From: Ruminococcus sp.
GTDB lineage: Bacteria; Bacillota; Clostridia; Oscillospirales; Ruminococcaceae
DNA: 64,000 bases
Direction: 5' to 3'
Assembly: GCA_015066785.1 (NCBI GenBank)
Contig: SVNT01000002.1
Span: forward strand, 186,001-250,000
Below, one piece after another: positions 16,287 through 26,335 of the stretch. The notes beneath the pieces were generated by a model. The model saw nothing but the letters and a program-made list of their open reading frames with translations, was not told the origin of the DNA and did not search any database. Position 1 is the first letter of the stretch, and each line of letters begins with the position of its first letter. Made by a program: the position numbers and the translations under genes.

Positions 16287-17966
16287 TTATTCGGGAATTT
16301 TTCGTCTTTCGAGCTTTCTTTCACGCAATGCTCTTTCAAGCGGGCTTTCCTTTTCGGGAATTGCAAGGTTGCTGAGGTATCCCAGCACGAACATCATAGC
16401 GGAAGAAAGATATATCGACGGCTCGTTTGTAGCGTAGGAGTGTGCCTTGTCTATATGGCATTTCGCAGGCGGAGTACCGTACGGCAACAGCCAGCGTGAG
16501 TACTCGTCGTTGCGTCCCTTGTCGGGGCCGCACACCAGAAGCCCAGGGAGTGTTTCCTCATTTATGAGGGAAAGCGTCGGGCGGTAATGGGGGAAGCGTA
16601 TGCATTTCTCGCCGTGCCCTGTTATGTAGCTCTGCCCGAGCGGGTTGTTTCCGAGAAGATAATTCAGCTGGTGCTGTACATTTCCCGAGAAATACCCGTT
16701 CTTCTTCGCCATATCCGCAACAATGAGGGTTGTTGCATTCGACAGTACCGTGAGGTTGCTCGGCAGTGCGTAGTCGTCACGGGCAAGCGAAACATTGTAG
16801 CCGCTGTGCTTTGTGACCGAGCAGACCTTCTCGGCGTTGAAGATTACTATATCCCGCAGAGCCGCCGCTGTTTCTTCGTGTATCTTCTTCGGTGCGAAAA
16901 GACACGCCAGCGTTCCGAACCCTGCGTGGCTGTAAACGGTGAATTTGCTTGTGTCGATTTCGTCGCAGAGGATATCTATGTCGTCGAGGAATTTTTCCTC
17001 CCCCGTGAGCTGATAAAGCTCCGCCATCGCCCAGAACCTGTCGTCACGCAGGTCGGGGTCGCTGTATTCGGGTGCGGATACGCTCTTCGGGTTTTTGAAG
17101 GGCTTGTCGTCCATATTGTTCAGTACCCACGCCCATGCCGCCGTTGCTGCGGGGCGGAGGTTCTTTATTATCCGCAAGCCTAAAGGTTCAAGTATCCTTG
17201 TGGCGAGAGCCGTTACCGCCGCAAAGTTTATCGTTGCGGATGCGGTCTTGCGGAAGACGAAAAGCTGTTTCTTGTCCTCCGAGGGCAGAACACCGTCGGC
17301 AAACAGTCGTGAGGATACACGGTGATATACTCCCCCGTCCTTGTCCTGCATTTTCAGGAGCCATTCAAGTCCGTACAGACATTCTTCGATAATCTGCGGA
17401 CAGGCACGGCCTGTATCCGTGACGCCCTTTGCGTCCTTGAATACATTCGGGAAAAGACTGTATGAATACAGCATATACGCAAGCGAAAGGCAGGTCTGCA
17501 CAACACTTCTTGAGTAGTCGCCCGCACCGTGCCATCCGCCCGTTACATCGAGCAGCACCGAAGTGTCATCGAAAAGAGGTACGGGTTCTGCGTGGCATAT
17601 CTTACGGCGGAATTTGCCTGCCCGTATCGTGTGCAGGGCAGTTCCGCACCGTGCGAAATACATCGTCTTTTTTACATCGTCTAAAAGCTCTGCGTAGGGT
17701 ATGTCCGAAATCTCAAACGACGGGGAAAGGGCGTTCCCGACTTTTATGCGGTAACGGCCTATGTCGGAAAATTCCGAAAAATCAGCAAGCGATACCTTGT
17801 CGCCCGAGCCTTTGTCGTGTATCGGCTTTGTCAGGTCATTGGTGAAAACGACCTCGTCGGTTCTTGTGTCTATCAGGGAAAACTGCTTTGCTTTTCCGCA
17901 GACCGACGCTATTTTAGGCAGGGCAGACATATATCCGACCTGATTGACAAATATCCTTGCGGGCAT
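16287..17966 (-). CDS. Family 9 glycoside hydrolase, intracellular
   Basis: 559-residue protein with an N-terminal cellulase Ig-like domain (about 1-88: IFVNQVGYMSALPKIASV ... GRYRIKVG) and a GH9 (alpha/alpha)6 catalytic domain. The general acid is E515 in SYATNEPSIYLSSAM. In the nucleophile-side motif, normally GGWxDAGD, the sequence is GGWHGAGD: D150 is kept but the first Asp is G147. There is no signal peptide, dockerin or carbohydrate-binding module, so it should work in the cytosol on imported oligosaccharides such as cellodextrins. It could also be a non-cellulolytic GH9 relative. Confidence 0.85.
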   Translation of the reverse strand: MPARIFVNQVGYMSALPKIASVCGKAKQFSLIDTRTDEVVFTNDLTKPIHDKGSGDKVSLADFSEFSDIGRYRIKVGNALSPSFEISDIPYAELLDDVKKTMYFARCGTALHTIRAGKFRRKICHAEPVPLFDDTSVLLDVTGGWHGAGDYSRSVVQTCLSLAYMLYSYSLFPNVFKDAKGVTDTGRACPQIIEECLYGLEWLLKMQDKDGGVYHRVSSRLFADGVLPSEDKKQLFVFRKTASATINFAAVTALATRILEPLGLRIIKNLRPAATAAWAWVLNNMDDKPFKNPKSVSAPEYSDPDLRDDRFWAMAELYQLTGEEKFLDDIDILCDEIDTSKFTVYSHAGFGTLACLFAPKKIHEETAAALRDIVIFNAEKVCSVTKHSGYNVSLARDDYALPSNLTVLSNATTLIVADMAKKNGYFSGNVQHQLNYLLGNNPLGQSYITGHGEKCIRFPHYRPTLSLINEETLPGLLVCGPDKGRNDEYSRWLLPYGTPPAKCHIDKAHSYATNEPSIYLSSAMMFVLGYLSNLAIPEKESPLERALRERKLERRKIPE

Positions 17967-18044
17967 AGCATTTTCCCTCCCTTACAGATTTCTATATTAA
18001 TTATACTATAAGAAAAGAAAAAATAAAAGTCCCAAACGAAAAAA

Positions 18045-18446
18045 TCATACAAGTGCCAGCCGTGGAAAAATCACCCCACGGTAGAAACGGCAGATATAAA
18101 GCGCAGGCACGGTAATGAGCATCCATATCACCGAAAAGGGAAAGCATATCTGCCCCATAAGATTGAGGGGCAGGTGCGAGTAGTCCCAGATGTTCCAGCC
18201 GAGTGCGGTGTTGACGATAAGCCCGACGGAAAGCTCCACGGCGGTGATAATCAGCGAGCCGAAAAGGCATTTGAGCGCCAGGGAGGAGTTTTTCGTAACG
18301 GAGTCCATAAGGTATATGAGGGTAAGGCATAACCCTCCCGCAACTGCCATTGTCCAGTGCGTGTATCCACGGAAAAGTATCTCTATGACGGAATATATGA
18401 CTCCCCCCGTAAGAAACAGGAGGAGGGTTTTGAGCAGGTTGTTCAT
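18045..18446 (-). CDS. CmpB-type putative ABC-transporter membrane protein
   Basis: 133-residue protein with four hydrophobic segments, matching the PF06541 (CmpB) family: KTLLLFLTGGVIYSVIEILFR, HWTMAVAGGLCL, and the signature NTALGWNIWDYSHLPLNLMGQICFPFSVIWM. Function of the family is not settled; despite the name no ATPase partner is adjacent. Start ATG 18446 has AAAGGAGCG upstream; longer frames to 18545 lack a ribosome site. Confidence 0.8.
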   Translation of the reverse strand: MNNLLKTLLLFLTGGVIYSVIEILFRGYTHWTMAVAGGLCLTLIYLMDSVTKNSSLALKCLFGSLIITAVELSVGLIVNTALGWNIWDYSHLPLNLMGQICFPFSVIWMLITVPALYICRFYRGVIFPRLALV

Positions 18447-18587
18447 AAATGACGCTCCTTTTAACGCTTTTGTCATTATTATCTGCGGCGGCAAGTGGAA
18501 ATATACGGCGGAATTTCCGCAAAAACGGCATATCACTTTCGACAAAAGGCGACGATAAATGTTTTATTTTGTTGTAATAAATTTTTA

Positions 18588-18616
18588 TTGATTTTATTTT
18601 CCCGTTGTGGTATAAT
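18588..18616 (+). promoter_or_regulatory. guaB promoter
   Basis: TTGATT (18588-18593) and TATAAT (18611-18616) with a 17-base spacer, 55 bases before the guaB start. No purine riboswitch was seen in the leader. Confidence 0.7.
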
Positions 18617-18670
18617 CAATCAATACAATTTAACCGGATATTTATTGAGATATTGAAAGGGGCGGTTACA

Positions 18671-20179
18671 ATGGCATTTTTCTACGAAGGCGAGTCACAT
18701 ACATTTAACGAGTATCTTCTCATACCGGGTTATTCATCGGCAGAATGTATACCCACAAATGTAAGCCTTAAAACTCCCATAACAAAGTTCAGGAAGGGCG
18801 AAGAGCCTGCAATCGTTATGAACATCCCGATGACATCTGCTATCATGCAGTCGGTATCTGACGACAAAATGGCAGTTGCACTTGCAAAGGAAGGCGGAAT
18901 TTCCTTTATCTTCGGTTCTCAGTCAATCGAGGCTGAGGCTGCGATGGTTGCAAGAGCAAAGGCATACAAGGCAGGATTTGTTCCCTCCGATTCAAATATT
19001 ACGGCTGACGCAACACTTCAGGACATTCTCGACCTCAAGGAAAAGACAGGTCACTCAACAGTTGCGGTAACAACAGACGGCACAGCAAACGGAAAGCTCG
19101 TCGGAATTGTAACAAGCAGAGATTACAGAGTGAGCAGAATGACTCCCGACACAAAGGTTTCCGAATTCATGACGCCTATCGACAAGATTATCTCCGCACC
19201 GAAGGAGACTACTCTTTCACAGGCAAACGATATAATCTGGGATAACAAGCTCAACTCACTCCCCATCATTGACGATGACGGAAAGCTCCTTTACTGGGTA
19301 TTCAGAAAGGACTACGCAGAGCATAAGGCAAACCCGAACGAGCTTCTCGACGCACAGAAGAGATATGTAGTAGGCGCAGGTATCAACACACGTGACTACG
19401 AGGAAAGAATCCCCGCACTCGTTGAAGCAGGCGTTGACATCCTCTGTATCGACTCCTCGGAAGGCTACACAGAATGGCAGAAGAGAGTTATCGAATGGAC
19501 AAGAAGCAAGTACGGCGACACAGTTAAAATCGGTGCAGGTAACGTCGTTGACAGCGAAGGCTTCAGATTCCTTGCAGACTGCGGCGCAGACTTCGTAAAA
19601 ATCGGTATCGGCGGCGGTTCAATCTGTATCACACGTGAAACAAAGGGTATCGGTCGTGGACAGGCTACCGCAACTATCGAGGTTGCAAAGGCACGTGACG
19701 AATACTACAAGGAAACAGGCGTGTATATTCCTATCTGCTCTGACGGAGGAATTGTATACGACCACCACATCACACTTGCACTTGCAATGGGCGCAGACTT
19801 CGTAATGCTCGGAAGATACTTCTCACGCTTTGACGAATCACCCACAAACAAGGTAAATGTAAACGGCACATACATGAAGGAATACTGGGGCGAAGGCTCG
19901 AACAGAGCAAGAAACTGGCAGAGATACGATATGGGCGGCGCAAAGAAGCTCTCATTCGAAGAAGGCGTTGACTCTTATGTACCTTACGCAGGAAGCCTCA
20001 AGGACAACGTAGGACTCACACTCAGCAAGGTGAAGTCAACAATGTGCAACTGCGGCGCACTTACAATCCCCGAGCTTCAGCAGAAGGCAAAGCTCACGCT
20101 CATTTCTTCCACAAGTATCGTGGAGGGCGGCGCACACGACGTTGTTCTCAAGGATCAGAACGTTCAGGCAATCAAGTAA
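18671..20179 (+). CDS. guaB: IMP dehydrogenase
   Basis: Oxidises IMP to XMP, the committed step to GTP. The 502-residue product has the TIM-barrel catalytic domain split by two CBS domains (about residues 110-225). The active cysteine lies in [14 protein letters not shown], the phosphate loop in [11 protein letters not shown] and [14 protein letters not shown], and the flap in [19 protein letters not shown] precedes ATG 18671. GTP supply feeds c-di-GMP synthesis, though no specific link is shown. Confidence 0.94.
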   Translation: MAFFYEGESHTFNEYLLIPGYSSAECIPTNVSLKTPITKFRKGEEPAIVMNIPMTSAIMQSVSDDKMAVALAKEGGISFIFGSQSIEAEAAMVARAKAYKAGFVPSDSNITADATLQDILDLKEKTGHSTVAVTTDGTANGKLVGIVTSRDYRVSRMTPDTKVSEFMTPIDKIISAPKETTLSQANDIIWDNKLNSLPIIDDDGKLLYWVFRKDYAEHKANPNELLDAQKRYVVGAGINTRDYEERIPALVEAGVDILCIDSSEGYTEWQKRVIEWTRSKYGDTVKIGAGNVVDSEGFRFLADCGADFVKIGIGGGSICITRETKGIGRGQATATIEVAKARDEYYKETGVYIPICSDGGIVYDHHITLALAMGADFVMLGRYFSRFDESPTNKVNVNGTYMKEYWGEGSNRARNWQRYDMGGAKKLSFEEGVDSYVPYAGSLKDNVGLTLSKVKSTMCNCGALTIPELQQKAKLTLISSTSIVEGGAHDVVLKDQNVQAIK

Positions 20180-20186
20180 TTATTCG

Positions 20187-20222
20187 GAAATCGGGACTCT
20201 CAAAGTCCCGATTTTTTTATTT
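20187..20222 (+). terminator. guaB terminator
   Basis: AAATCGGGACT, CTCA loop region and AGTCCCGATTTTTTT: a short perfect stem followed by seven T. Confidence 0.93.
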
Positions 20223-20271
20223 TCGTGGCAAATATAACAAAATTATGTATAAAATTTCGACAGGCTATGTA

Positions 20272-20300
20272 TAGACATTTAATTTCATATATAGTATAAT
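20272..20300 (+). promoter_or_regulatory. Promoter of the GGDEF-EAL gene
   Basis: TAGACA (20272-20277) and TATAAT (20295-20300), spacer 17, about 57 bases before the start codon. Confidence 0.7.
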
Positions 20301-20356
20301 AAAGTGTATGCTTGTTTGTATTACGAATATTTCTGCAAAAGCGAGGTGAACACCCG

Positions 20357-23305
20357 ATGGGTCTGAAAAGATTTTTCCGACATAGAGAGCATAGTATGAT
20401 GCAGCGTATCATGGTGCCTATCATGCTTATTGTTATGCTGCAGGTCGTTATTTTCTGTGCGGTTATGGTATCGGGCGGTTCGCTTTCATATATTTATCAG
20501 AACTCATATCAGGTACTTTCGGAAAAGCTCCACAGCCGTTCGAGCAGTATGGACCTTGAATTCTCGTCCGTCGGGTCGGAACTTAAGAGTTCCGTAAACA
20601 TCGTAAACTCCACCGTAAGCGGAACACTGCTGTCGCAGGCGAGAAGCGCAGGCGAAATCACAAGCGACGCTGAATTCGGCTCAGATATAATCAAGAATCT
20701 TACTCCCGAACTTGCAGACCTCGTAAGCAAGGGAAAATCCACGGGGGCGTTCATTATCCTCAACAACCCCGACGGAAACGGCGGATATTCGGGCATATAC
20801 ATACAGGAAAACAACGGCAGACCCGAAATGATAGTGGGAGAGACCCCGTATGTTTCGGGAACGGGCGTGCAGATTTCAGGCAGTGCGGAAAAATATTTCG
20901 TGCTGACCGAAGACGAAGGCAACGACTTCTTCTTTGAGCCTCTCAACAGGGCGCTCAACGCAGAGGGAGAGGAAACCTCCATCGGTTACTGGAGTATGAT
21001 GCACAAATCCGTTGTGACGGGCAAGGAAGTAATCAGCTATACCGAGCCTCTCATAAGCGGTGACGGAACGGTATACGGCGTAATCGGAGCTGAGGTTTCC
21101 GAGGAGCGTCTTGCGGAAATCCTCACCGACAGCGGACTTTCCGACAGCGGTGACATCACATATATGCTTGCGGAGCAGACCGACGAGGGCGGATACAATA
21201 TTATAATAAAGAATGACGCAAGCCACTATTTCGACAAAAATGAAGTAGAGCTTTCGGGCGAAGAGATATACAACGACATCTTCAAGCTCAATTCTTCCGC
21301 AAACCCCGGGGAAACCCTCTACGGCGGACAGAACGAAATCACCGTGACGGTAAACGGCAATCTTTCGCAGGGCCGAAGCTGGCTGGTGTTTGCGTTCGTT
21401 GACGAAAATTCGCTTTTCAAGATTTCAAGTATCCTTTTCAACAACGCTATGACGGCGCTTCTCATTTCGACGCTTTTCGGTATACTTGCCGTTCTTATAG
21501 TAGGACGAGTGGCAACACAGCCGATTACCTCCGTCGTGAAGGAGCTTGACAAGCTCGACCCGTCAAAAGTCGTATGGTTCGACCAGACGAACATCCGTGA
21601 GATTGATATGCTCACCGATTCGATAAAGGCGCTCAGCAGTAAGATTACGGCGCAGGCGCACAAGCTGTCCGACATCCTCAGCGTACTTGACATTTCAATC
21701 GGTGCGTTTGAGTATGAAGACAACAGCAGTACCGCATTCTGTACCGAGGGATTCTTCGAAATCCTCGACTGGACGGAATTCACCTACACCGACGGTTACG
21801 TAGACAAGGACTTCATCGAGCGTAAGTTCACCGAGCTTATGATGATTGACGGCGACGAAAAGAACGCTCTCTACCGCATAACCCTCAAGAAGAATGCGGA
21901 CATAAGATATGTAAAGATGACACGACACCACGAAAACGGAAGAACCCTCGGTGTCGTAGAAGACGTAACGCAGGAAACAATCCAGAAAAAACAGCTTGAG
22001 TATGAGCGTGACTACGACCTTCTCACAGGTATCCTCAACCGCCGTGCGTTCAAGCGTGAGATTTCGGGACTGTTTGAGTCGGATACCGTTGACCTCAGGA
22101 TTTCGGCGATGATGATGCTCGACCTCGACAACCTCAAGTACATCAACGATACCTACGGCCACGATTACGGCGACGAATACATAAGAAAATCTGCTGAAAC
22201 CCTCAGAAAGTACGAGCGCTACAACGGAATTGTCGCAAGAATGTCGGGCGACGAATTCTACGTATTCCTCGGCGGGTATGACAGCAAGGACGAAATCCGT
22301 GAGATTATCAGCGAGGTAAGAAATATCTTCAACCTTACCGAGATACAGATGGCTGACGGCACAAAGATGAAGCTCAGGGCGTCAATCGGAATATCGTGGT
22401 ATCCCGACGACGCAACGGATTTTGAAGAGCTCCTCAGATACGCAGACTTTGCGATGTACACCGTAAAGCACAGCGTAAAGGGAGATATAAGCGAGTTCGA
22501 CCGTGAAAAGTACAATAAGGACTCAATCCTTCTCAGCGGTAAGGAAGAACTCAACACCCTCATCGAAAAAGAGCAGGTACGCTACGCTCTCCAGACGATT
22601 GTCGACGCAAGAACGGGAGAGGTATTTGCCTACGAGGCACTTATGCGTCCGCAGAGCGAAACCCTGCGTACACCTTTCGATGTTATCCGTGTGGCTCGTC
22701 AGCAGGCAAAGGTCTACCAGATAGAAAAACTTACCTGGCACAAGAGTATGCAGGCGTTTATCGAGCAGGAAAAGGCGGGAAATATCGCCCCGAATGCGAG
22801 ATTGTTCCTCAACTCATTCTCAAGCCAGATACTTTCGGACGACGACTTCAACGATTATGCAGAGAAGTACAAGGACTACCTGCATCGTATCGTTATGGAA
22901 GTGCTTGAGTCTGATGAGCTTGACGAAGGCTTCGCAAGAAGGAAGAGCGAATATGTCAAGAACTGGGGCGGAATTATCGCACTTGACGACTTCGGAACGG
23001 GATACAACGGCGACTATGCGCTGGTACTCCTCAACCCCGACCTTGTCAAGATAGATATGAATATGGTCCGTGGCGTTGACGAAAACGAAAACAAGCAGGA
23101 GCTTATCGTGAACCTCATCGCATACGCAAAGCGCCAGAACATCAAGATACTGGCGGAAGGCGTACAGACGGTGGAAGAGCTCCGCAAGTTGCAGGAGTTC
23201 GGCGTGGACTACATCCAGGGAAATCTTATCGCCAAGCCTGCGTTTGAGCCTGTGCCTATTTCCAAGGAAATAAAGGAAATGATACTCGGTACGGGTAAAA
23301 AATAA
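20357..23305 (+). CDS. Membrane GGDEF-EAL c-di-GMP enzyme with Cache-like sensor
   Basis: 982-residue membrane protein. TM1 at about 18-40, an extracellular region of about 310 residues resembling a double Cache sensor, TM2 near 355-378, a HAMP-like linker, a PAS-like region, then GGDEF (about 540-700) and EAL (about 730-970). The GGDEF signature is SGDEF (RMSGDEFYVFLGG), which can still be active in some proteins. The EAL part keeps all key residues: YEALMRP, LNSF, EVLESDEL, DDFGTGYNG, KIDMNM and AEGVQT, so phosphodiesterase activity is likely. It starts at ATG 20357 (GAGGTG upstream). It stands directly before the pilus genes. Confidence 0.92.
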   Translation: MGLKRFFRHREHSMMQRIMVPIMLIVMLQVVIFCAVMVSGGSLSYIYQNSYQVLSEKLHSRSSSMDLEFSSVGSELKSSVNIVNSTVSGTLLSQARSAGEITSDAEFGSDIIKNLTPELADLVSKGKSTGAFIILNNPDGNGGYSGIYIQENNGRPEMIVGETPYVSGTGVQISGSAEKYFVLTEDEGNDFFFEPLNRALNAEGEETSIGYWSMMHKSVVTGKEVISYTEPLISGDGTVYGVIGAEVSEERLAEILTDSGLSDSGDITYMLAEQTDEGGYNIIIKNDASHYFDKNEVELSGEEIYNDIFKLNSSANPGETLYGGQNEITVTVNGNLSQGRSWLVFAFVDENSLFKISSILFNNAMTALLISTLFGILAVLIVGRVATQPITSVVKELDKLDPSKVVWFDQTNIREIDMLTDSIKALSSKITAQAHKLSDILSVLDISIGAFEYEDNSSTAFCTEGFFEILDWTEFTYTDGYVDKDFIERKFTELMMIDGDEKNALYRITLKKNADIRYVKMTRHHENGRTLGVVEDVTQETIQKKQLEYERDYDLLTGILNRRAFKREISGLFESDTVDLRISAMMMLDLDNLKYINDTYGHDYGDEYIRKSAETLRKYERYNGIVARMSGDEFYVFLGGYDSKDEIREIISEVRNIFNLTEIQMADGTKMKLRASIGISWYPDDATDFEELLRYADFAMYTVKHSVKGDISEFDREKYNKDSILLSGKEELNTLIEKEQVRYALQTIVDARTGEVFAYEALMRPQSETLRTPFDVIRVARQQAKVYQIEKLTWHKSMQAFIEQEKAGNIAPNARLFLNSFSSQILSDDDFNDYAEKYKDYLHRIVMEVLESDELDEGFARRKSEYVKNWGGIIALDDFGTGYNGDYALVLLNPDLVKIDMNMVRGVDENENKQELIVNLIAYAKRQNIKILAEGVQTVEELRKLQEFGVDYIQGNLIAKPAFEPVPISKEIKEMILGTGKK

Positions 23306-23393
23306 GGGTAAAAAAACGGCATAAACGGCATATCGACTTCATTTTTAGTAATTGCTTATTAATATTTGTGAAATATTTGTGACTATTGCCCTA

Positions 23394-23422
23394 TTGAACA
23401 ATATGCCAAAAAATGATACAAT
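23394..23422 (+). promoter_or_regulatory. Promoter of the pilC-pilO pilus operon
   Basis: TTGAAC (23394-23399) and TACAAT (23417-23422), spacer 17; leader of about 70 bases to pilC. Two copies of ATATTTGTGA lie just upstream (about 23362-23380). Confidence 0.65.
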
Positions 23423-23500
23423 AATTAAAAGTGTATTAATAGAAGTGCGCCAATTTGTACTTCTGTGCAGATACATATTTTTGGAGGTGCAGTACATCAG

Positions 23501-24691
23501 ATGAAAACGTATAACTACACGGCGAAGGATTTGCAGGGAAACCAGGTAAAGGGTAGTACCAACTGTGAAGATTACAACGCGTTCGTCGAAAGAATGCAGG
23601 AAAGAAACTTGTTTGTAATAAACTACAAGGAAGTTGAATCTACACAGGCAAAGTCGCTCAAGAAGTTCAAGACTGCGGAACTTGCTTTCGACTGTCGTCA
23701 GCTCAGTGCGATGATGTCGGCGGGTCTTTCACTCGTAAAGGCGCTCGACATTCTCTATCACGAGCAGGCAAAGGATGACGCAAAGCAGGTATGGTTGGAA
23801 GTTTACGAAGAAGTACAGAAAGGTCAGTCCTTCTCCGAAGCTCTTAAAATGCAGCGAGGAGCATTCCCGCCATTCCTTATCAGTATGGTCAACGCAGGTG
23901 AATCATCAGGTTCGCTCGACACGGTTATGCAGCGAATGGCAGACCATTACGCAAAGGAAAACAAGATGAACAACAAGATCAAGGGTTCACTCACATACCC
24001 GATTATCCTTTTCTCATTGACAATCGTAATCGGTCTTGTACTTTGTCTGTTCGTTCTTCCTATGTTCGTTGAAATGTTCGGTGACGCTGAACTTCCCGCA
24101 ACAACACAGGCACTTATCAACATTGTTGATTTCGCAAAGAAATACTGGTACATAGTAATCCTTGTCGTGCTTGGTATCGTGGCATTTGTAAAGTACCTCT
24201 TCACAATGCCCAACGTATGTGAAGCATGGGATAAATTCATAATCAAGGTTCCTGCGGCAGGTCCTCTGGTAGTAAAGATCTACACAGGCCGTTTCGCAAG
24301 AACACTTTCATCACTCTACTCGAGTGGTATTCCGATGGTAGAATGCCTTGAGCGTTCATCGGACATTCTCAATAACACATACATTTCAAAGCTTTTTGAA
24401 ACAGTTATTGCAGAAGTAAAACAGGGTGAGCCTCTCTCCCTCGCAATTCAGAGAACAGGAATATTCGAGTCGATGTTCTGCTCAATCATCCTCGTCGGTG
24501 AGGAATCAGGTGCGCTCGATGATATCCTTCTTAAATGTGCCGAGTTCTATGAGGACGAAGCAGATACTGCTCTTGCAAAGCTCGTAACTTTCATCGAACC
24601 TGTAATCATCATCTTCATGGGTGTTATGGTAGGTTTCGTTCTTGCAGCTATCCTTCCCGCAATGTACTCGTCATACGAAAATATCGCATAA
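23501..24691 (+). CDS. pilC: Type IV pilus inner-membrane platform protein PilC
   Basis: Membrane platform on which the PilB and PilT motors act. The 396-residue product has two GspF/PilC repeats (about 50-175 and 255-380), seen as FDCRQLSAMMSAGLSLVKALDIL with GESSGSLDTVMQRMADHY, and again FARTLSSLYSSGIPMVECL with GEESGALDDILLKCAEFYEDE. Three hydrophobic segments lie near 165-195, 215-240 and 370-392. The start is ATG 23501 with GGAGGTG upstream. First gene of the pilus operon. Confidence 0.95.
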   Translation: MKTYNYTAKDLQGNQVKGSTNCEDYNAFVERMQERNLFVINYKEVESTQAKSLKKFKTAELAFDCRQLSAMMSAGLSLVKALDILYHEQAKDDAKQVWLEVYEEVQKGQSFSEALKMQRGAFPPFLISMVNAGESSGSLDTVMQRMADHYAKENKMNNKIKGSLTYPIILFSLTIVIGLVLCLFVLPMFVEMFGDAELPATTQALINIVDFAKKYWYIVILVVLGIVAFVKYLFTMPNVCEAWDKFIIKVPAAGPLVVKIYTGRFARTLSSLYSSGIPMVECLERSSDILNNTYISKLFETVIAEVKQGEPLSLAIQRTGIFESMFCSIILVGEESGALDDILLKCAEFYEDEADTALAKLVTFIEPVIIIFMGVMVGFVLAAILPAMYSSYENIA

Positions 24692-24730
24692 TCAAAAAGA
24701 AAATCTTAATAAATTCAGAGGTGGTAAAAA

Positions 24731-26335
24731 GTGCTTTCATTTGATATTACAGACAGAAATATCAGGGTAATCAAAGGTACAGAATCCGGCGGAGGAAAAA
24801 TCAGAATTCACTCCTCAACCGACATCAAAATCGACGAAGGTCTTATCGTAAACGGCTATGTTAAGGATATTGCACAGCTTGCTACGGTTATCAACACAGG
24901 TCTCAAGCAGAAGGGCATCAAGGACAAGGAAGCTGTTGTCAGCATTTCTTCAAACCTTATCGTGTTCAGAGAACTTCGTATCCCCAAGGCAAAGGCATCA
25001 CAGTTCAAGACAGCCGTTCAGATGGAAATGTCCAAGAACATTGCCGTTAACGACGAACAGGCTATCGCATACACAGTAGTAGGCGACGTTGAAGAAGACG
25101 GAAAGACAATGTCAAAGGTACTTGCAAACGCAGTACCGAAGAACGTTGTTGAATGCTTCAGAAGAGTATTCTCAATGCTCAACATCTCACTCAAGTCTGT
25201 ATCCGTAAGCTGTAACTGCATTTCACGTGTAGTTCTTTCGGATCCCCAGATTGTTTCGAGAATGCCCCTTCTCCTCGTTCAGATTGACCCGAACTTCATC
25301 AACATCAACGTATTTGAAAACGGCCAGCTTTCATTCTCACGTTTTGCATCTATCTCACCCGACGACTACGATGACAAGAGCGACTATGTATTCCAGGCTG
25401 TAAACGAAAACCTCTTCAGAATGTTCCAGTTCACACGTTCAAGAAGTGGTGAAAACGTACAGAACGTTGTATTCTACGGTGATACTTCTGAATTTATCAG
25501 ACTCACAAACTCACTTGAGCAGATGGACGTTAAGGCATCACTCCTTAAGGTTCCTCCTCACCTGAGCGGATATGAAAACCTCGAATTCTCACTTTACGCT
25601 AACGCAATCGGTGCTATGTACAAGCGTCCTAAGGAGGAGGAAACATCCAACCTTCTTACAGTTGACACAAGCTCACCGACAGCTACAAACGAAAAGGTGG
25701 ATATGACACCTGCACAGATTGCAGGACAGATGCTCGTTTCCGCCCTTCTCGGAGCGCTCGTTGTCGGCGGCGTATGGGGTGCATTCAAGGGACTTGAGGC
25801 TATCAACAACAATCAGATCAAGGACATTGACGCATATATCGCTTCAAAGCAGCCCGAAATCGACGAAATCGACAGAAAGCAGGGAATCGTTGACAAGCTT
25901 TCACTCTTCAACGCAAGAGTAGGCGGCGCACAGACAGCCGTTGCTTCATGGCCGAAGATTGACAATGAATTCTTCGAAATTATTGTCGACGTTGTTGAAA
26001 AGCTTCCCGTTTCAAACGTGAAGATGGGCTATAAGGAAGGCGAAATCGAAATCACAGGTACTACAAAGGACATCAATGCACCTGCCGCATTCGCTCAGGA
26101 GCTTGTTGCACTCGACAAGTTCGACAACATTACATACGAAGGTTGGGGCGACGGTGAAACTGACGGCGAAGACCCCGTTCCGGGCGGCACAGGCGAATAT
26201 ACGGTAATCGACCCCGAAACAGGTGAAGAAGTGGTAATCGAAGGAGTACAGGCAGAAAAACCAGCATCCTTCACAATCACATTCAACCTCAGAGGAAACT
26301 TACAGAACGAAGCAATTAAGGGAGGAGCACAGTAA
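24731..26335 (+). CDS. pilM: PilM-PilN fusion, pilus alignment complex
   Basis: 534-residue protein starting at GTG with GAGGTGG upstream. Residues about 1-300 form an actin-like PilM domain (LSFDITDRNIRVIKG, AVVSISSNLIVFRELRIPKA, QMEMSKNI). A single TM segment near 332-352 (MLVSALLGALVVGGVWGAF) is followed by a PilN-like periplasm-type domain with coiled coil. In most bacteria PilM is cytosolic and separate, binding the short N-terminal tail of PilN; here the two are joined in one chain. An acidic Gly/Glu linker (around 478-500) occurs near the end. It overlaps pilO by one base. Confidence 0.85.
   Translation: MLSFDITDRNIRVIKGTESGGGKIRIHSSTDIKIDEGLIVNGYVKDIAQLATVINTGLKQKGIKDKEAVVSISSNLIVFRELRIPKAKASQFKTAVQMEMSKNIAVNDEQAIAYTVVGDVEEDGKTMSKVLANAVPKNVVECFRRVFSMLNISLKSVSVSCNCISRVVLSDPQIVSRMPLLLVQIDPNFININVFENGQLSFSRFASISPDDYDDKSDYVFQAVNENLFRMFQFTRSRSGENVQNVVFYGDTSEFIRLTNSLEQMDVKASLLKVPPHLSGYENLEFSLYANAIGAMYKRPKEEETSNLLTVDTSSPTATNEKVDMTPAQIAGQMLVSALLGALVVGGVWGAFKGLEAINNNQIKDIDAYIASKQPEIDEIDRKQGIVDKLSLFNARVGGAQTAVASWPKIDNEFFEIIVDVVEKLPVSNVKMGYKEGEIEITGTTKDINAPAAFAQELVALDKFDNITYEGWGDGETDGEDPVPGGTGEYTVIDPETGEEVVIEGVQAEKPASFTITFNLRGNLQNEAIKGGAQ

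Noticed and set aside
15962-16366. Longer form of the MNT-like protein starting at 16366
   Set aside because: The extra 33 residues overlap the 3' end of the GH9 gene, and a ribosome site exists only for the start at 16267.
23306-23500. Possible riboswitch before pilC
   Set aside because: The region is AT-rich with a promoter and a short direct repeat, but no paired structure or known aptamer signature was found.
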